This document shows, in pieces, positions 12,252 through 24,793 of a DNA stretch of 64,000 bases. Position numbers and translations under genes: made by a program. Source of the stretch: Lineus longissimus (taxonomy: Eukaryota; Nemertea; Pilidiophora; Heteronemertea; Lineidae); contig NC_088318.1 in NCBI RefSeq assembly GCF_910592395.1, positions 2,480,001-2,544,000 on the forward strand, written 5' to 3'. Under the pieces are notes generated by a model. It had not been told where the DNA came from and did no database searches. It worked only from the letters and a program-made list of their open reading frames with translations. Within the stretch, counting starts at the first letter, position 1. The number at the start of each line of letters is the position of its first letter.

Positions 12252-14956
12252 GGTCAACAGCTGAGAGCCTTGCACAGATCAGCACCAGTCCTTAGCGACA
12301 CACTGGCTGTGGTAAGTAGGGCATTACCCCAAGAATGTTAGCTCAGCATACTTCAACATAAGACTGAGAGAGTCAACTTTAAGAATGTGAGGAGGATTTG
12401 CAAATGCTCTCTTATTGATAGAATGATAAGATTTTATGTAGGAATGAACTGTACATGTACATTGAACTGATTTTAGAGTATCCATTGGCACATGTACATC
12501 GTGTGCATTGCAATTTCTAATGGGTAACAAAGAGGTAATGAGGGCCTTTACAATATCTTAAATCTTTGAAGCCTGAAACAATTATCATTCCAATAATGTT
12601 ACTTTTTACTTTTACAGCATAGAGACACTCCTGAAAATAACCCAACTGTTAAATTTGAGTTCACAGCGGAGAATCTGAAGGTAATTGAAGCAACGAAAAT
12701 ATCTGTCTTCATGAATATTGTTGGGTACTACATCTACCATAGTGGATGAGTTCAGTACCAGTAGTCTACTTTTTATATCACTCTTTGATGTGGTGCCTCC
12801 GTAACATGTAAATCAAATAATCAACTTGAAACTAATGAAAGTTTATTTATCATCAAAGAATTCCTGGTTTATTTAGTTGAAGTACACAGGAACGCACTCT
12901 GCAATACTTTTTCTCGAGTTCAGAATGCTAAAGACAAATCAGTATGTAAAACAAAACCAATTGTTTCTTTTCAGCGTGCCAATGACATCATTGCCAACTA
13001 TCCAGAGGGCTATGAAGTGGCAGCAGTCATCCCTGTTTTAGATTTAGCTCAGAGGCAACATGATGGTATGTGAACTCTCAGTTTTCTCCTTGAAAAAACC
13101 CAGCAGTTCCTTATGTTGAGCAGGGTATGCATGTCTGTGTCCGAGTTTTGGGTGGCAAAGGTTGCAAATTCCTATCAACTTGGCAGGCTACACCAGCAGT
13201 AAAAAGCCCCCATTCAGTGTAGCATTGCCTGCAGAAGCCTTTGGAATTGCTGAACCTACCTTTTTCGGCACTAATCTTTACCAAAAAATGCACTGTTACA
13301 CCGTTACAAATGGGCAATGCAACATCGTTTGCTGCGCCACATTCTCGTTCACAGATCAAAATTTGAACCTCTCTATCATTTCAATATCTGCAGGTTGGTT
13401 ACCCCTGACCGCCATGCACTATGTTGCTGATCTCCTCAAGATGCCTAGGATGCGAGTGTATGAGGTTGCCACGTTTTACACCATGTTCAACAGGTAAGTA
13501 ATGAAGTCCATTGTTGTAAGAAGCCGCTGGGGTGAAGTGGCTCGGACTCTCAACTAGCGGTCCAGAGGTCTGTGGTTCGATCCCCGCTGTCAGAATGAGA
13601 CAAAGGAAGGTATATCTGTCTAACTTGCCTTACTCAACCCATGTTGGGGTATGGGTCCCGGTCGAAATGCTCTGATTGTAACTTTTCAAACCCAATGATT
13701 GCAGAGGACTTGCATACATTCTACAATACTGTTGGGATTTTATTAGATGACCCTGTGCTGTAATCTGACTTACACTCAGTAATGTGGTAACTCTTTTTCT
13801 AGGAATCCTGTTGGCAAATACCATGTTCAGATCTGTACTACAACACCATGTATGCTTGGTGGTATGGGCAGTGATGTCATCTTGAAAACCATTGAAGACG
13901 AACTAGGTAAGCTTAATTAGTTTTAATTGAAATCATTTAGGCAGTTTGTAAATGAAAAAAATACATCGTCGCTTCCTTTAGGATGTCTGTTATTGCACAA
14001 GCATCACTGCCTGTTTTGAATCCTTGTTTCTTAAAGCAGTTTCAATGTACATTTTCAGGTATCAAACCTGGTCAGACGTCAGGGGATAAGATGTTCACAC
14101 TGACGGAGGTTGAATGTCTCGGAGCTTGTGTCAATGCTCCAATGGTACAGATCAATGACAACTATTATGTAAGTTCACATGACAAAATGTCCATATTTGT
14201 GAATCATGAATTCTGTTAAAACGAACTTGGGGGAAAATTCGGCTTGTCATGGAGGGCAGGGATGAAGCTGGCTTTGTCATAGAAATCAGGAGTTGAATCG
14301 AATTAGGAATTGACCAAATTTGCACAATGAGACTAGAACCAATTTCTGTTTGGCGCTTGGATATCTTCATCCTTCGGAGGGGGAGACAGCCTAGTTTAAT
14401 GTTGATTGTCAATTCACCTTATCCTACAATGTGAATCATGCTACCCTATGTTTTTTCAGGAAGACTTAACCCCTGGGGATATGAAGGAGATACTGGATGA
14501 TATCAAAGCAGGGAAAACACCAAAAGCTGGGCCGAGGTAAGACGATATTTCAGTTTTTAGGACAACGTAATGTTTAGAAGGTATTTCCAGGAAGGACAAT
14601 CTTATGTTTTCCTCAATCAAGACTGCTTGTGAAGATCGTAAATTACGTCCAAAACCCTGGGCTGGTGCCTCAGGTTTTGATCTGCATTTTGGCCTCCCTG
14701 AGCACACTTGATTAGACAACTTTTCACCTGGGAGAGACATGCTGTCTTTTAGGCATCGACACCTTTTCAACACAAATCACATCCAGAGAATCACTTAAAG
14801 TACCAATGTCGTTTATTATCAATCTGAACTTTATTCAATGCAATTGTTTGTCTGCTTTTCAGGACTGAGAGATTTGCGTGCGAGCCAACGGGAGGGCTAA
14901 CAAGTTTAACCGAGCCACCAAAGGGACCTGGCTTTGGCTGCATGAGTGATCTATGA
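12252..14956 (+). CDS. NDUFV2: NADH dehydrogenase (ubiquinone) flavoprotein 2, 24-kDa subunit (first exon not found)
   Basis: Exons 12252-12311, 12618-12680, 12975-13065, 13394-13493, 13803-13906, 14059-14168, 14460-14536 and 14863-14956 join in phase to 232 residues and end in TGA. The product is the 24-kDa [2Fe-2S] subunit of the Complex I N-module in the mitochondrial matrix; it carries cluster N1a beside the FMN subunit NDUFV1. Family blocks are clear: [32 protein letters not shown], and the cluster cysteines in CTTTPC (CxxxxC) and CLGAC (CxxxC) with [13 protein letters not shown]. The tail ends [14 protein letters not shown]. The first listed exon encodes part of the transit peptide in phase 0. 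The ATG-bearing 5' exon was not identified and probably lies in 10.9-12.2 kb. A tRNA-derived SINE lies in the intron after 13493. Confidence 0.95.
13521..13590 (+). repeat. tRNA-derived SINE head in an NDUFV2 intron
   Basis: The segment looks like a decayed tRNA gene: an A-box-like GTGAAGTGGCTCGG, then a B box GGTTCGATCCC at 13574-13584, followed by non-tRNA body. The acceptor stem does not pair convincingly, so this reads as a Pol III-derived SINE rather than a functional tRNA. The extent of the body downstream (to perhaps 13680) is not defined. Confidence 0.6.
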
Positions 14957-17610
14957 TCTCTAGGATTGTGATAGGACTTGTTATTATACATATGAGTGTA
15001 AATAGTCAATAAAGATGTGCACACCCACTTAGCCTTCAAAAGCACGATTCGGATGAATGGCGATGACTGTATTTTTGCTACCGGGTGCAAAAAAATTCTG
15101 AAAGGGTATCCTGAAAAAGTTATCACAGATGTTCAAGTACATGATTTTCATGAACATTGTTTAGCTTTCCCAGCCATTGCACCCACTGGATCTGGTAGAA
15201 GAAAGTACATCAATTTGGTAGGACAAATAGATGTTGACAAAGGCTGGACTCGATGTGAACAACCAAGAGAATGTTCCTGATTTCATTGATATAAAGTTTG
15301 GAGACTTAGTCTGTTGAAGTACATGTGACCCTTCTCAGTTCCATTGTAGTCCGGGTGTCCTTTTGTCTGTGGATTACTGAACAATGCTTGACTATTGTTT
15401 TGATAGATCATTTGTCCATTATTGTCAAGAAGTATTGTGTGTTGTTACATCATTCTATAATGTGCAGTACTTGAATTAGTGAATAAAAGTACATCTATTT
15501 GTTTTTAAAATGCGGTCTTCATTGTTGTTTCAACCTACCACAAGTGGTGTTACACGTTATAAGGCCTGCTTATATATTGGTCAATGCAGGCCTGTTTGTC
15601 TGCAGTGAGTTGTTCTCATACAAAATGTATGATTGCCATGAGCATAGCAATGATCCAACACTTGGTAGACAGTCGAGGATAATCACATCCCATAAAAGAC
15701 AATCATACATGTGAAACCTTACCTACAGGACTGACGATCAGTCCTCATACTGCCTCCAGATTGGGTTCCCGACAAGATTGCCTGGTTGACCCTGGCACTT
15801 GGCATTCAGCAGAGGCTGCACTGCAGTTTGAGCAACCAACTGGAATTGCCCTTTTGAGAGACTGCTCTGTTAACCCTGGACACATGGCACTCAGCAAAGA
15901 ATCTGTACTCCTCATCGAACTCCCAACTGGAACTGCCCAATTGATACTGCACTTGGGAGGTGCAGCTTCTTACTGAAGTGATATGATACACATATCGGAA
16001 GTTTCTCCTAATGACAACCCCACCTTGTCGACACCCAGGCTCCAGGGTCAGCCCCCTTCATTGTGCATTCCACATGAGAAATTTGCTGCCCTTTTGCATC
16101 TGAACTCTTCTAGGCCAGAGATCAAAGAGGAGGTACAGTTGAGTCGTCACCATATAATGAACAAAAAGAATTACAATCCAAAAGAATTTTATTGATATTT
16201 AACTGTACATTGAGTGACTCAGCACTACGAATCTAACACACAAATTATGGTCAAGAGAGCCGATTTCTTGATGGCCATGACTTAGTTCACAATTGTGCCA
16301 CTATGGCTGTGCACAATCTTTATTTCTCATGTACGAGCGTCTGGCCGCAACCTGAGGCCTTTACAGGGTGAGCAAAGGGTATCTGACTGAAACCAACAAG
16401 GGACCGTTTCTAAATATTTATGAAACAAAGTTAGTGAATACGAGGTACACCATTGCAACTATACAGTAATAGCAAGGACCCATATACACAGGATCAGCGA
16501 CTCGAGGTGATGATGTCACAATCAGCGTCATTAGGCTTCCTATTAGCTCACTAGTTTGACCACGAGACCTGAGCAAGATTTCTCGTTTGGGACATTTCCT
16601 CAAAATCTGCTACAAATCCACAATAATTGTCGTTGGACACTGGAAACAATAGCTGGGAGCCATGTTGCCAACCCTGTGTATATACAGGTCCGTAGTATCA
16701 GTGTGCACAAATGCTATAACATTATAAAAAGATATTTTTATCAACGAAGTCCAAGTCACAACACAAGTCTTTACAGTGACGATTCAAATTAGTATACCGG
16801 CAACAGGCAACTACAAAATCGCCGGAATCATTATGACTGGTGAAGTTGAGGGGCAAAAGTAACTGAAAGAGAGCTATTGACTCTTTTAATAATCCTCAAA
16901 AAATCCAGCCCAATCTATTGTGGCCCAGAACTGGTAACTAATTTGAATCAGTCACAACTGATGGTCACATCAGGACTTGGCACATTTGTTGGTAATTGGA
17001 CTCCAGTTGACCAGAACAGGTTATCTGATGTGAAACAACTGCCATAATCAAAAAACTAGTTATCCAGACCTAAACATTATATAACCTAACCATGAGGTAA
17101 TGCAGTGCAATATGTGCCCTAACTCAAATGGATCAATTGATAATAAAACACTCATAATGTTATTGTGCAGACAGACCAGTATCGATAATTCACAACAAGT
17201 TCATGTGTCCAATATTTTTCCAGTTTTCAAGGCTGCCTGGGAATCAATCCCATATAAAAAGTGTTTAAGGAACTCAAGATGACCATGAAAAGACCACACA
17301 TTTCCATGAAGCATTGAACAGTGTCTTCCTTAACCATTGTATCGAAAATTCACCCTATTCTCCGCAGCAGTATATTAGAGGCATCATACAACTGGTGCAC
17401 TGAAATCAACTGAAGGCGGACAGTAGTACTTGAAGCATATCTGCAGTTATAGGAAGATGAATGCTGCAACTAATACACTGCTGGTCTGAGGGATAATAAC
17501 TTAATTGCTATTCTGGATGAGGTGTTAACTGTCCACTCCAGAGAAGTTCAGGTCACAGAAGTCCACTCTGCAGGCAAATTGTCCTATAATTTCCTATCAT
17601 GTTATTCAAG
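14957..17610. other. Convergent intergenic region between NDUFV2 and CYC1
   Basis: Holds the 3' UTRs of both genes. NDUFV2 has an AATAAA at 15008-15013. An 87-codon open frame at 15017-15280 has no recognisable motif and lies at or past that signal. A degenerate two-unit repeat of about 80 bases occurs near 15770-15950. Nothing else recognised. Confidence 0.4.
15008..15013 (+). terminator. NDUFV2 polyadenylation signal
   Basis: A perfect AATAAA lies 52 bases after the NDUFV2 stop codon, followed by a GT-rich stretch. Confidence 0.6.
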
Positions 17611-20600
17611 TTATCGCGGCCGGTAAGCGAGCTTCCTTGTTTTGAGAGTTGACCACTTGTGGCGCTTCATGTAGTAGGTCAAGGCGCATAGAATGGGGAA
17701 GAACATCAGACACTGAAGAGGAAAAGAATCAGAGTTAAAAAACCTGCTTGATAAAAATAAGAATTATGAGAGTTTATATAGCGCTGAGATGTTCAAAGCG
17801 CTTCAGAAGGAAATATTCAAATCCCAAAGAGTTACATGCAAAATTAATAAACTTCCATAATTGAGCAAGGCAAGCACTTTCTTTAACTAAATGGGACAAA
17901 ATTGATAATTTACACTGCATGCTCTGCACTAACCCATGGCATTGTTGGCAAACATAAAGTTGGGATGTTGATGTGTTTCTCATCGACGAATGGGCAAGTG
18001 CATGTAGAATATGTTTGCAAGAAGTTTTACAAAGCCCGCACCAGTGACGCAGACCTATTTAAAACAGCGTTTAACTACTGAATACACAGATTCTGGCCCT
18101 TCATGTGAATCTTCACAGAATATGAATAGGCCCTGAAACTGATTAGAGAGAAGTTGTACATGTCTAACCCTTAAACGCCCTTTGTGAATTTGGACCATTG
18201 ACTTTGAACCTTCAAGTCATAAGTTGTGGGAGATGATGAGTTTATGCAATCCAGCTCAAGCTGGCAAAAGTGCAAATTCAGTGAAGTCGAAGTTTAATGG
18301 ATAGAAAGTGCATTGTTAAACAACGAAGTTATAATATGAAGTTGTTGTGAAGTTATTGGTTGGACTCCTGTAAGAAAGAGAAAAATCATTGATATGGAAA
18401 GAATGTGTCATCACCAGTAAAGCCTAACATAGAAATTTGGCATCAACCCAAGCCCAAATTCGACACAAGTCATTTTTCACACCTTCCATCTAAACAGCCA
18501 TTGTTCGCTTTATAATGGTCACCATGTATAACTTTTAGACTTGGTTAATCAATAGCCATTTTTTCTGAATAGTGTCATTTGAGTGACTGAGTGACTCCAA
18601 ACATCATGACGTGTAGCCCACTGACTGCGCCGTGGGAAATATCAACTTACTTTCAGTCCCAACTTTTTTCTTTCATCATGTTCAGGTTCACCAGCCCATT
18701 TGAGAAAGACGGTTACATCCTTAGCCAGTTGACTCTGTGTAGCAGGGGTACCTGCAGGAAAGGTAACAAGAATGGTACGATTAGCAGGTGACAAAAGTAT
18801 TGATATGAAATGACTTGACTTTCGAACACATCACTCAAATAACAGATAACACAAATCACCATTACAAATCTTCAAGTGGCTCAGTCAGCCATTTCCCAGG
18901 GGGTGGGGTAGTTCACTCTTGGAAAGTAGGCCATTCTTGTCATGACATCAGAAGAATGCAACTAGAACAATCAAACCTACCATCATCATATTCAATGATC
19001 TCATTGTAGAGCGCCTGGGCCATACCAATAGCTCCACCAGGGAAATATGGATTATAGTGCTGTTCTTCGGCCATCTTTACACCCTCTGGTGGATCACAAT
19101 ACCCGGTCAGTAAAGAGAAGATGTAGTCCTGAAAGAGGCAATTTAGGATGTTACAAGTGAAGCATATCACCATTACTCCTGAAGCAGTTCAGTGATTGAC
19201 TGAATATTATTTAAAGATGTCAACAGAGTAACTTAACACGCATCTGAACTTTTGCAGCCAGGTTAACGGTTCAACCAATAGAAGTCTTTAAGCACATTGC
19301 ACCAGAACACCAAAAAAACTTTTCTCACCTCTCCACCATGCCTTGCCAGGGCGATGTAGCTTAGATCTGGTGGCAACGCTCCATTGTTGGCACTGCGGGC
19401 CGCCTCATCATTGGCGTATGGCTTGGGGAACTTGTCCGAAAGTTTGCCAGGACGCTCAAACATGTGCCCTTCCTCATTAGGGCCGTCCATTACCAAGACC
19501 TAGAATAAGAGGACGTGAAATTTATATGATTGATTATATGAGGAACACAGGAAAATTTGACATTGCCTTGAAATCTCTACCATTCAAAATCTGACATATC
19601 CCATTTTAATGATAGACGTCAAGAGTCAATTGAATTAAAGGTCACAAAGTTTACCTCCTCAGCTTCAGCCTTGGCCTCATCCTCAGAGTGGCTCACTCCG
19701 ACCAGATTCCTGTAGCATAGGTAGTCCATGCTGTGACACGCGGCACACACTTGTTTATAAACTTGGAAACCACGACGAATACTGCAAACAAGAATAGCAG
19801 GAGAAGGTGTACATCGTTCAAAATGAAAACATGATCACGATATTGACAACTTTTTGAAAAGTAATCACCTCTATGTATTGATAAGAAAATATTCATAGCC
19901 TACTCAGCAGCTTGAGGCAACAGCACCAGAAACAAGAAGGTGCCAACTCGGGGCTTCCATTAGCCACTTACCAACGTTGATACCTGCAGTGTCTGGAAAA
20001 AGGGTTCTTATGGCCAACACAAAAATCTGCAAATTTCTTTCATACTTCATTTTAGAAATTCAAAATCTTATAAGGATACATGGCTAACAAAAATTCTTGC
20101 CAAGCGAAAGCCCTGTTATAGACCATGTTCCACTCCTAATCGTCTCCGTGATAGGGTTGACAGAAAGTACAGCAGTTGAAGACTTACGATCCATGATCTA
20201 AAGCGCTGAACCATCCATTATGTGACCATGGGAAGCTGGGAGGATGAAGCATCAGGTCACGGGCATGCACTGCCTGGTTCAGGGAAACCACCACACCGAC
20301 ACCTCCAGCAGTTGCCACACCAAGGGCACCAAGAGCCTGAAACATGAACAGTTTACAACGTACAACTCAGAACCTCGTATATTCATCCTTTTCAAGGTAA
20401 AACCTTTACTGCCATTCCTTTACTGATGGAAGCAAATTCATGAATGTAGTAACGTGATATGTCCTCTCTAAATTTCACTGTTTTAAAAACAGTCATCAGC
20501 TTCACACTGGTTTAAAATGTTATTCATTCATTGAGAGAACATCGAAATGTATGCTTTATTATATTACTACAAGGCAAACTCAGAGGGACAGGATGCTCAA

Positions 20601-23600
20601 AGATGACACAATTTGCACATTTTGAGCCTTGCCAGTCGGGGCTGAAAGCAGCACACTCAATCTGAAGAATTCCTTCTTGTCCACACGGCAACCTCTTTAC
20701 TCAAGTAACTTGTCAATCAGGTAATTTGGTGATAACTTGGTTTCCCAGGGCAAGTGGACAAGTGGGAAACGCAAACTCTGTAAATCATCATCATCATTAT
20801 CATCAATGTCAATGGCAGAACGATCCGTTTGGATCCTTGTCCCTTAGTACAAGCTTTGATTTTATTATGACTTTTTTTGTCTGTGTTCACGCCTGATGTC
20901 ACCTATACATGTACACAAATACATGTTTACTTACTATTTTCTTTCCTTTTGAAAGATTTCTCACTGTTGATAGATTTGCCTGCAAGATAAGAAAAGTACA
21001 CATCACGTCAGCTCTAATCTGTATCTTACATCGCCAACCAAACAGGCAGTGTCGAAACTGACATCTAACATGTCCCAGTCAGTTTTTACTTGACAGCTGA
21101 TGATACCAAGATCTGATATCTAAGATTTCTTTTATATATGCCAGTCTCTGCCAGTGATGACTTCCTGGTTGAGTATTAAAATACACCGTACTGACATGAC
21201 AGGAATGAAGGATTTTACTTGCGCCACTGTTTAGGTGCTAATTGGGTTTATTAGCCTAGCGACTCTGTCTTCAGTCAGAAGGCAATATGATTGGCCTAGC
21301 AAACTGGAAATTCTGAAAGGCACCACCTATTTTTTGGAACTTTCAATTCAACCAAGATTCAGATATTTCATTGGTGAATCTCAAAAATAGTTTTTATAAT
21401 TTTCTCTTTTGGAAGAGCTGGAAAAAAAGATCAAGCTAGCTGTCACACACTTGCTATGAGATAATCCCTTAGCTTTGGCAGGACTCCGGACCTGATGTTC
21501 AAGTTTTATGTAAGGGCCACGTACATAACACACAGGAACGTGATGCAAAATATGGGTTAATATGGTAAAGACAGGGTCCAGGGTGGGCAGAGAACACATC
21601 CCGGGGCCTAGTTTGTGATAATTTTACAAATTTACAGCTGTTGCACTTTGCACAGAGATACATGTAGCCCGGACAAAGGCCTATGTCACAGTCACAGATG
21701 CTCAAGGGTCATCAGTCACATTTTACCCAACGTGTGGCTTCCTGAAATGTCCTGAGAGCGTAATTGGTCAATCATGATGTATTTGGCTGTCCTGGGCCCC
21801 TCGAGATGTGTAGCAGCTGGATGTTAAAAACAGGGTTACTCCCCAGTAGTCACACTCTGGTCCTCATTGATTCTAAATCACTGTCTTCACATCATATAAT
21901 TTTTTTCATCAGACTCTATAGTTCGTCGTGATATGACGTTCAATCAGAGACAGAGTCGATCGAGGCGGGGATGGAACCTTATAATCTCAATGGGTTAGAA
22001 TTTACAATCCCCGATCGGAAATGACAAAGTTTGATCGCATTCATTATTCAACTATAATCAATTGTGGCATTGAATGAATAGTGGCGCTTCTTTACAAGTC
22101 AACCAATGATCTTTTTTTGGGCCGTTAACGGGGATTGTAAATTCGTTCCTCTCAATGTACAGTAATGTTTACACTGTCCGGAACGAGTTTAGAATCCCCG
22201 ATCACACCCCAAAAAAAGGTCATCGGTTGACTAACCAAGCACCACTGTTCAATGGATTTATAGGGAGCTCTAGCGAGCTTTATGGTTAGAGAGTGTGTGT
22301 ATACCATCAACGAAAAAAACTTGACCCGGAACCAGAAAACCTCCACACCCAGGTGACATTTTTGCACGCGAATCGTATACGCTGATGCACAGCAATTTAC
22401 CTGGGGAGAGATTTTCTTTTTCCAAACAATTCAGCGGGACGCTACGATGTTTACGCACAGAAGTTGCTGTTCGGTTGAAGATTTCGTCAAAACAGGGCCG
22501 AATCAAAGTGTAACGATACCCTGGGGCGAATCGAAATGCATTAAACAACAAGCTGCATCGCTGCCAGAGATTATTTTTCTCTTTCCGCGAAGAAATCGTG
22601 CTTTGAACTGGCAAAATTCCGCAAAAGATTTTCCGTCTGCTAACTTTTCCGTAGTTTCAAGCGCACCAACATGATCAGTCCGGGGCTGCCCGTTTCGACG
22701 ACGATTTCGTCAATATAATGGGGTGGGACAATATGTCGACGGTCTGGTTCCATTAATAATGCAATAATCTTGAAAGTACATTGGTCTCAATGTCTATTTC
22801 CCCGTTTCCATGTCAAAATCCTACCGTGAAACCTGAAACCACTCGTCCACAACACTGGCCATTTTAATTTTCCGTAGAAAGCGCATGCGCACTTAACTCA
22901 ACGCACGCGCTACCCTCAGGTCTCACAAGCCGGTGCGGAGGCCAGGCCTACCTGCCTCCAAAAATGACGCGACGTCATTTCATGCATACCCCTGTTCCAG
23001 CGGCTGTAGACTTGGCAGTACGTTACTCTCACACAAACCAATACATTTCTGAATAGCATGTCTCTTGTATTGTAGAATACATCTGACCAAGTTTGACCAA
23101 GTGATCAGGTGTTAATCTTGAAGTTATATGGCATAGAGGTGAATTTTTTTCAAATTTGCGTTATACAGGGTGTCTCATGCATTGTGCTACATCAGTCTAT
23201 GCATGACTGTATGTCTAGGCGACGTTGGTCTTTTTGAATTAGAATATAAATCTTAATTACACTTGGGTCTTGGGATCATTATGCTTATCTCCGGGCAAAA
23301 ATACCTATCCTTCTCCTGTTGTGTTTAGTTTCCCACATTCTCCCCACTTATTTTCTATACTGCGACAGCGTCTATTGGGTCAACTGCCATGATGGCATCA
23401 TCCTAACTATATCCCCCCTCTCCCACCCACCAACTACTCGCCATCAATCATTGACATTGTGTGCTAGCCAACTGCTTCTTCGGTAAACTGCCATGCTAAC
23501 TATATAACCCCCCCCCCCCCCCCACCGAGTCTTCTCGCTCACCAGCCCTATTAACGAAGAGCTCCCTATCAAGGCCTGAGCCTTCCTCATATTAGTTGAA

Positions 23601-23974
23601 TGCGATCAAACTACGTCATTTCCGATCGGGGATTCTAAAGTTTAGCCCACTGTCCTCTTTATGTCAATTTCTTAATTCATACAGCAAAAATGCAAAGAAC
23701 GGGTCAAGGCCAAACAAGGACAAATGACCCATGCGAATACATAACGAAATGTACATAAAAATGTACAGCAGATAACACTCAAAATAACCGATCCATAAAT
23801 GGTCGATTTAAACAGATCGTCGCAGTGACCAGGTCAAGATCTTCACATCAAACGAAAAAGAACGACAATGTGTTCAATACTAAATGTTGCCTTTTAACTT
23901 ACCTGCGATATTTTGACCGTGGAAGGCGCCCGTAAAAGGGCCTGTTTCGTCGCTCCGCCAAGTAATCCGGCCAT
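17611..23974 (-). CDS. CYC1: Cytochrome c1, haem subunit of Complex III
   Basis: Complete eight-exon gene: 23974-23903, 20979-20935, 20336-20188, 19781-19655, 19499-19329, 19128-18981, 18751-18651 and 17712-17611. All joints are in phase, giving 304 aa. Cytochrome c1 is anchored in the inner mitochondrial membrane and passes electrons from the Rieske protein to cytochrome c. The covalent haem motif CAACH lies at about residues 101-105 within [20 protein letters not shown]. The axial methionine lies in AIGMA near residue 224. Family blocks include [20 protein letters not shown] and [21 protein letters not shown] single C-terminal membrane helix is followed by the basic [18 protein letters not shown] end. 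The N-terminal exons encode a basic transit peptide starting [17 protein letters not shown]. Intron 1 (20980-23902) contains fold-back elements. It is head to head with GPAA1. Confidence 0.97.
22001..23639. mobile_element. 1.64-kb terminal-inverted-repeat interval in CYC1 intron 1
   Basis: A 43-base segment at 22001-22043 (TTTACAATCCCCGATCGGAA...) recurs as its reverse complement at 23597-23639 with only a few mismatches. The interior has no ORF with recognisable domains; it contains the smaller hairpin at 22098-22231 and a poly-C run near 23507-23523. It may be a non-autonomous DNA transposon, or two inverted copies of one short element. No clear target duplication. Confidence 0.5.
22098..22231. 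mobile_element. Hairpin MITE sharing the GGGGATT..AAA module
   Basis: Arms of about 50 bases (outer end GTCAACCAATGATC / GGTCATCGGTTGAC) pair through GGGGATTGTAAATTCGTTCC and GGAACGAGTTTAGAATCCCC around a loop of about 30 bases. The ATCCCCGATC word matches the ends of the larger inverted repeat at 22001 and 23639, so the two structures are related. Confidence 0.65.
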
Positions 23975-24793
23975 TTTTGCTTACCACAAATACTCGTGTC
24001 CGATTGAGATCGACTGAATCGAAAATGCACTGTTACGAAACGCGGATAGGAGATTTTCAGGTATGGGGTAATCTAGTTTTGTAATCGTCATCTGCGCATA
24101 GTATTTGCGCAGCAAGATAAACTTCCGGTGCCGGGTAGCCAAATTTTTCGAAGAACACAAATTTGTAAGCGAATAAATCTTGTTTCCAAATCAAATTTGG
24201 TAAATTGACAAATGCAAAATCTTAACTGCAGTGTTTTGTAACGATACTGTGATTTGCAGTATTCTGTGACGCACAGTTTTGCTGCAACTAGTCGTTCAAA
24301 ACGCCCGTTGTCCGAGTTTAGATATATTTTTCACACAATTATCTCTATGATTTCAGTTTATCGGACTGTGCATGCATGGTCTATTTATATGGTTTGGTTC
24401 AAGCCATCATCCTGAACGTGGTTGTGGTACAGGTTATACGATACTTCAGAACTTTGGTCCTGGATATCTATGTTTGACTGATATGACAATACTGATGGTA
24501 CGTTTTGCGCATAAACTCTAAAACTGACAATGTCCTCTAGCTCTATATACGAGGCTCTATCGCTTATCTCCTTCAAAGAAAACACTGTAACTGTCTGTGT
24601 AGTGTGTGTTGCGCTCAGCTACAAATCATGCATAATCAGGTGCGCATCACAGTGTTTTCTTTGAAGGAGGTATGCGTCAGAGGTCTTGTCAGTTATACAC
24701 AAACCGTACCATCTAATGATGCCCAGGGTGGTGACAATGGCCTTAATCCTTTTGGTATTTCAGCTGTTAAAGAAGAGTTGATCGTCGGAAATC
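23975..24793. promoter_or_regulatory. Divergent promoter region of CYC1 and GPAA1
   Basis: The 819 bases between the two start codons must hold both 5' UTRs and promoters. No TATA box was placed with confidence. An imperfect inverted repeat occupies 24494-24713 on the GPAA1 side. Confidence 0.55.
24494..24713. repeat. Fold-back repeat just upstream of GPAA1
   Basis: Perfect 21-base core arms, CTCCTTCAAAGAAAACACTG(T) at 24568-24588 and its complement at 24649-24669, enclose a 60-base loop. Weaker complementarity extends to GATGGTACG at 24494 and CGTACCATC at 24713, with an extra 30 bases or so in the left arm. It ends 80 bases before the GPAA1 ATG. MITE-like; no target duplication evident. 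Confidence 0.65.

Noticed and set aside
13521-13590. Functional tRNA gene
   Set aside because: B box is good, but the acceptor stem does not pair and non-tRNA sequence continues; called a SINE instead.
15017-15280. 87-codon ORF downstream of NDUFV2
   Set aside because: It begins at or just past the poly(A) signal, has no recognisable motif and no splice context; treated as chance.
22270-22614. 114-codon minus-strand ORF in CYC1 intron 1
   Set aside because: No recognisable domain, no splice or promoter context, lies inside repeat-derived DNA.
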